A DNA stretch of 64,000 nucleotides from Diospyros lotus. Lineage: Eukaryota; Streptophyta; Magnoliopsida; Ericales; Ebenaceae. Where the stretch lies: assembly GCF_014633365.1 (NCBI RefSeq), contig NC_068349.1:20660753-20724752 (forward strand). The letters are read 5' to 3'. A model generated the notes under the pieces. The model was not told the DNA's origin. It saw only the letters and a list, made by a program, of their open reading frames with translations, and searched no databases. This document shows positions 59,801 to 64,000 of this stretch, piece by piece (positions within the stretch are counted from its first letter, which is position 1; each line of letters starts with the position of its first letter). The position numbers and the translations under genes are program-made.

Positions 59801-60535
59801 GAGGAGGTTCCAAATGACTAAAAGACTTGCTAAGAAAGAAACTGGTTAAAGGCACAAGTGAGGATCCCTACGTGGACCCCCCAATGCCTAAGTTAGTTTC
59901 TGAGATTACTTGAGCGCAATGAGAGAATTTTAGTACTAGAGTCAGTGTACTTGAATAAAGAGATGACCCTTCTATTTATAAAGAAGGAGGGTGACATGTG
60001 GCACATTGCCCACGTTTCTAGGCTGGAATCTCAGAGGCATCTTGGACCAATTCTTACGGACCCTAGGAAGGGTCTTAAAGAGAGGTTCCCGAGCTTAAGT
60101 GGTTTGCAAGAGGGTTTTCTATGAGTGGCCCGAGAGACGCCTCGAGAGGGTCTCCCAGTCATTAGAGAGGCTTTCAAGGGTGGAAAATCACCTCATAGGC
60201 CTCTAGGTCTCATGCATAAGGGTATGTTGAAGCTTAGGAGAGTGAGAAGTGGCTAAGGACTCCATAACCAAGTGGGAGAGGGAGGCTGCCACTCAATCAT
60301 GACCAGGTGGCCTTGTACTCAATTATGATTGAGTGGCTATCGAGCCACTCTGTCATGGCCGAGTTTGCTCGTCTTCTTGCTTTATTTTTTTTTTTTGGCC
60401 TACTCAGCCCATTTGGCATTGATTTATGCTTTTTGGCCCATTTAATCTTGTGTTTTCGTGGTTTTGGCATATAATTTTTTATCCATATTTGTTACTTGGA
60501 TTTTCGTGGGTCTATGCTGATTGCAAGGCATAACA

Positions 60536-61507
60536 ATAGTCATAAGGCTCATAGTTACATGCATGCATTCATAACTATATATATATACATATAATTAAAG
60601 TCAAATATATACATACATTCATAGTTAGAGACTCACAGCTATATACATACATTCATAGTTATACATATACTGACAAATGTTAGCTCTTGTAGTTATCAAT
60701 TAAATGAGAGAAGACGGATAGAGTTGTGGCTGCTAGTTGAAGAGCTCGGTGACGGTGGTTGTTACACAATTGCTAGTTGCTGATGAGAAGACGGATAGAT
60801 GACGAAATGATAAGAAGATGGAAGGATGGCGATAGCAATCAAATGTGACGAAATGATGAGAAGATGGAAGGACGATGGTGGTAGAGAAAACAAGGTAAGG
60901 CTAAAAATTTTCCAAAATGAAGAAGATTAAGTTTAAACTTGAATCTAAATTAGAAACAAAAAAATTTCTATTTCTAATGTGGTCGTGTGAAAGAAAATAT
61001 GTTTTCAATTTTTTTTTAGAAATTACAAAACAGTTCAAAAATATTTTTTTAGTGTTTCTTGGAGTTTTGAGGAAGGAAACATCCCCATTTGAGCGTTTTT
61101 GTGCATAAGAGGTAATAATAGTGGAGTTAGTTATGTTTTTTTTTGGAACTAAAATGTCAAGACACAAATTGTAGAAGTAATTCCTTTAAAATCCACACAA
61201 CTTACAATTTTAGATTAACGAAGCAAAAATGCTGCCATGCATAAATTTCATAAGAATATATATTAGCGCTGTTTATCAATTCAAATGATTATGAAAGAAA
61301 ATCTATAAAAGTAAATTTCACAGATCAACGTCACACACACATATATATATATATATATATTCCATAAATAAGTACTTTGTCTTCTTCGCTCCATATTTGA
61401 CAATGTGGCCTCCACCTTGATGACCTCCAATGGCGGACGCAATCCCTTTTGAACTTAAAGTGGTTTAAGTGGCCAAATTCACTGTCCGATCGAGTTAAAA
61501 CCGTCTC
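60536..61507. other. Intergenic, dirigent upstream region
   Basis: AT-rich with (AT)n/(CA)n runs at 60575-60600 and 61333-61360 and a lysine-rich chance frame at 60901-61167. No gene. Confidence 0.4.
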
Positions 61508-61514
61508 TATAAAT
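61508..61514 (+). promoter_or_regulatory. TATA box of the dirigent gene
   Basis: TATAAAT 80 bases before the start codon, followed by an A/C-rich leader free of other ATGs. Confidence 0.6.
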
Positions 61515-61575
61515 CCGAAACGGCGATCACATTACATCTCTATCTCTTCCACACAAACACAACAAACCAGATTAA

Positions 61576-62142
<567 letters not shown>

Positions 62143-62199
62143 CCAGCCAGTAGCCACGCATGCACGATTAGCAGATAATAATGTTGTTTTCTGCAAATT

Positions 62200-62205
62200 A
62201 ATAAA
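62200..62205 (+). terminator. Polyadenylation signal of the dirigent gene
   Basis: AATAAA 58 bases after the stop codon. Confidence 0.5.
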
Positions 62206-62478
62206 TATGGCTGTACGTTGCATTGCCATTTTTTGGCCCTTATTCTTGCACCCTCGTTATCAGTCACTCTGTCTCTGTCTCTTGCTGTCGCTCCCCTCCT
62301 CCACGATCAGAGATCCCCTCTGTCCCTCCCTCTTCGTTTTGGGAAAAAACACTAATCAGAGGCGTCCCTCTCCCTCTTCATTTTGAGGCAGGCGGAACCA
62401 AATTCCAGGCCTTGAGGTATCTATCTATCTTTAATCGCTTTTCTGTTTTGTATTCTCATCAGGGTCAGGGGTGAAAGC
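62206..62478. other. Dirigent 3' flank
   Basis: CT-rich to mixed sequence up to the copia element. No gene. Confidence 0.4.
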
Positions 62479-62746
62479 TTTTGGAATTTTATAGACATTG
62501 ATAGTTATAAAGTTAACGAACAAAAGTTGAAAAAAAATATGAATGTGAAAAGGTGTAATCTCATTATTTTTATTCATATCATCACGCTTTTAAATAGGTA
62601 ATATATGTCAACTGAATAACAAGAAAATAGAATTTATGGCCATGGATTAAAAAAAAAAATGAAATTATCTCAACCCACTAAATCAGTAAATAGAATTTTG
62701 ATCCAATCAACCCATAAAATCAACAACTTTGAATCAATATTTAATA
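62479..62746 (-). repeat. 3' LTR of the deleted copia element
   Basis: 268 bp, matches 63209-63476. Confidence 0.8.
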
Positions 62747-62952
62747 TTCCTCTTTGATTCAAAGTTGTAAAACTTCAACTTTTCATGGAGCACTTCTCTC
62801 CAAATTTCTTCCGCATTGTGAAGCACTTCTCTTCACTTCTTGATGCATTTCTTATCACAATCAATACTTCCTTCAAATGTTAAAAAAAAAAAAAATTAAA
62901 TTTCATGGAGCACTTCTCTCCAAAAAATTCTTCTTGGTGCGCTTCTCACCAA

Positions 62953-63138
62953 CTAGAAGAGTGTTTCCTCTTCAATTGCCGTAGGATTGTTTCCAAACGG
63001 AGGTATCTCCCTTTCACTTTCAACCCACTTCCATAAACTGAGACCTCTTAAATGAGCTTTCATTTTGATAGCCCATACTTGATGATTTTCTCTATCAAAA
63101 ACTGGTGGTGAAAGAGATGATGTGTTGGTGGAAGCCAT
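62953..63138 (-). pseudogene. Copia gag N-terminal remnant
   Basis: Minus strand starts MASTNTSSLSPPVFDRENHQ and continues VWAIKMKAHLRGLSLWKWVE, the conserved N-terminus of copia gag (DUF4219-like), then runs out after 61 codons. Just 56 bp from the primer site, as in full-length elements. Confidence 0.75.
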
Positions 63139-63208
63139 AGAAATAAAGAAGGAGTTAATGGGTTCTCTCTCATAGGCCTCTTAAGATCATTGAATGCTCT
63201 GATACCAC

Positions 63209-63476
63209 TGTTGGAATTTTAGAGACATTGATAGCTATAAAGTTAACGAACAAAAGCCGAAAAAAAACATAAATGTGAAAAGCTGTAACCTCATTATTTT
63301 TATTCATATCATCATGTCTTTAAATAGGCAATATATGTCAACTGAATAACAAGAAAATAGGATTTATTGCTGGATTTAAATTTAAAAAATGAAATTATCT
63401 CAACCCACTAAATTAGTAAATAGAATTTTGACCCAATCAACCCACAAAATCAACAACTTTGAATCAATATTCAACA
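63209..63476 (-). repeat. 5' LTR of the deleted copia element
   Basis: 268 bp, TGTTGGAATT...TTCAACA. Confidence 0.82.
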
Positions 63477-63481
63477 AAAGC

Positions 63482-63691
63482 AAGCTAGTTGTGGTTTTTA
63501 TGTGGATGCATGTTGCCGATCTTCTTCTTGTTGGTATCAGCTTCAGTTGAGGATTATGTTTGTCGTTTTATTAGTTTGGGTGTTCATTATACCTTGGGTT
63601 CTCTGTTGTATTATTGAAATGAAATGCAGCTTAGTTAGTTTGATGCCAGATTAATTTGGGTTTGCTATGGTTAATTAGCTGGGAGGGGTGC
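63482..63691. other. Unassigned 210-bp stretch
   Basis: Joins directly to 62461-62478 if the copia insertion is removed. No gene. Confidence 0.35.
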
Positions 63692-64000
63692 TGTAATGCC
63701 TTATTTTTCAAATATATAATGATACTAAATACAACTCAATATCACACATGGGCGTTATGAAAATCCTTACTGATGGAAGTGAATGATCGAACCTGATAGC
63801 TAGATAAAACTAGATAATAAGGATTTTCACTATAAAATCTTTAATGTAAGTACAATTGTAATATGTAACTTCCAAAATCTAACAAATAAACTCTTACAAC
63901 GTCCATAGTACATACTAATCACGACATACACCCTCAACAACATAAAAATAAACCCAAGTCTTATTGTAACCTCTGTTTATATAACTACGATACACAGGTC
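63692..64000. repeat. Probable start of a long LTR, cut by the window edge
   Basis: Starts TGTAATGCCTTATTTTT, with CACATGGGCGTTATGAAAATCC close behind, like the start of the Tekay-type LTR at 57202 (TGTAACACCCC, ACGGGCGCGTCACTATAAGG). No other end in view. Confidence 0.45.

Larger units (their letters stand above)
49625..60535 (-). mobile_element. Gag-only Ty3/gypsy-type retrotransposon (TR-GAG-like), heavily interrupted
   Basis: The left LTR piece (49625-50108) and right LTR (56937-60535, itself interrupted) share GAGGAGG..GGTGACATGTGG, CCCTAGGAAGGG, GGTCTCATGCA and end GCATAACA. The internal region has a gag pseudogene and no trace of protease, RT or integrase. Between gag and the left LTR are tandem repeats and AT-rich filler. 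A polypurine tract (GTGGGGAGCAAT on the minus strand) abuts the left LTR at 50109. The left LTR lacks the first several hundred bases present in the right one. Interrupted by two solo LTRs and a LINE. No TSD could be verified because the left end is truncated. Confidence 0.68.
56937..60535 (-). repeat. 5' LTR of the gag-only element, interrupted by a solo LTR
   Basis: TG at 56937 and CA at 60535. About 1.2 kb once the 57202-59608 insertion is removed. Contains a 31-bp minisatellite and a 3' part homologous to 49625-50108. Confidence 0.65.
62479..63476 (-). mobile_element. Deleted Ty1/copia element (TRIM-sized, 998 bp)
   Basis: 268-bp LTRs at 62479-62746 and 63209-63476, perfect 5-bp TSD AAAGC (62474-62478 and 63477-63481). 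Primer site at 63194-63207 (TGGTATCAGAGC on the minus strand), polypurine tract near 62747. Between them only the start of a copia gag survives (62953-63138), followed by A-rich repeats of GGAGCACTTCTCTCCAA. The left LTR end mutated from TG to TT. Confidence 0.85.

Noticed and set aside
60901..61167. Lysine/phenylalanine-rich frame upstream of the dirigent gene
   Set aside because: AT-rich chance frame mirrored on the opposite strand.

Overview
This window is nuclear DNA of a flowering plant, most likely a eudicot. It has an intronless DYW-class pentatricopeptide-repeat gene, a dirigent gene, AT-rich introns and intergenic DNA, and layer upon layer of plant transposons (MULEs, hAT and foldback MITEs, Ty1/copia, Ty3/gypsy chromoviruses, LINEs). 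The species cannot be named from the sequence. There are three host genes I trust: the PPR-DYW gene (14937-17984, minus), a six-exon gene for a probable thylakoid-lumen protein (26029-47086, plus, 241 codons after splicing), and a secreted dirigent protein (61588-62142, plus). Nearly everything else is transposon or its debris.

Layout. 1-5026: right-hand part of a Mutator-like element (MULE) carrying a decayed DUF1985/Ulp1-type protease gene; its left end lies outside the window. 6066-8710: a long LTR with its primer-binding site but no element body. 9252-9795 and 13353-14250: foldback MITEs. 10210-11767: two 0.7-kb LTRs in inverted (head-to-head) orientation around a 138-bp spacer. 14937-17984: PPR gene. 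18570-23522: a second MULE of the same family with about 0.8-kb terminal inverted repeats (TIRs), a 9-bp target-site duplication (TSD) and a frameshifted transposase. 24384-25892: a non-autonomous MULE with a perfect 9-bp TSD and a nested hAT MITE, ending about 136 bp before the plastid gene's start codon.

26029-47086: the plastid gene. Intron 2 is 12.9 kb because it holds a Ty1/copia element (27050 to about 39197) that itself contains a decayed gypsy, a LINE fragment, a chromovirus (31425-37300) inside that LINE, and a MITE (35269-35645) inside the chromovirus. Intron 3 is 6.4 kb because of a second chromovirus (39929-45193) with 336-bp LTRs. All splice junctions and reading frames are still consistent, so the gene looks intact. 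Every LTR element in the two introns lies antisense to the gene.

49625-60535: a gag-only, non-autonomous gypsy-type element broken up by two solo LTRs and a 5'-truncated LINE. 61588-62142: dirigent gene with TATA box and polyadenylation signal. 62479-63476: a 1-kb deleted copia element with a perfect 5-bp TSD. 63692 to the edge: probable start of another LTR.

No CRISPR array, rRNA or convincing tRNA was seen. The strongest material is the Ulp1-carrying MULE family, whose TIRs encode a shared protein N-terminus and which are packed with an ATATCGGT-type motif, together with the nested but splice-compatible insertions in the plastid gene.
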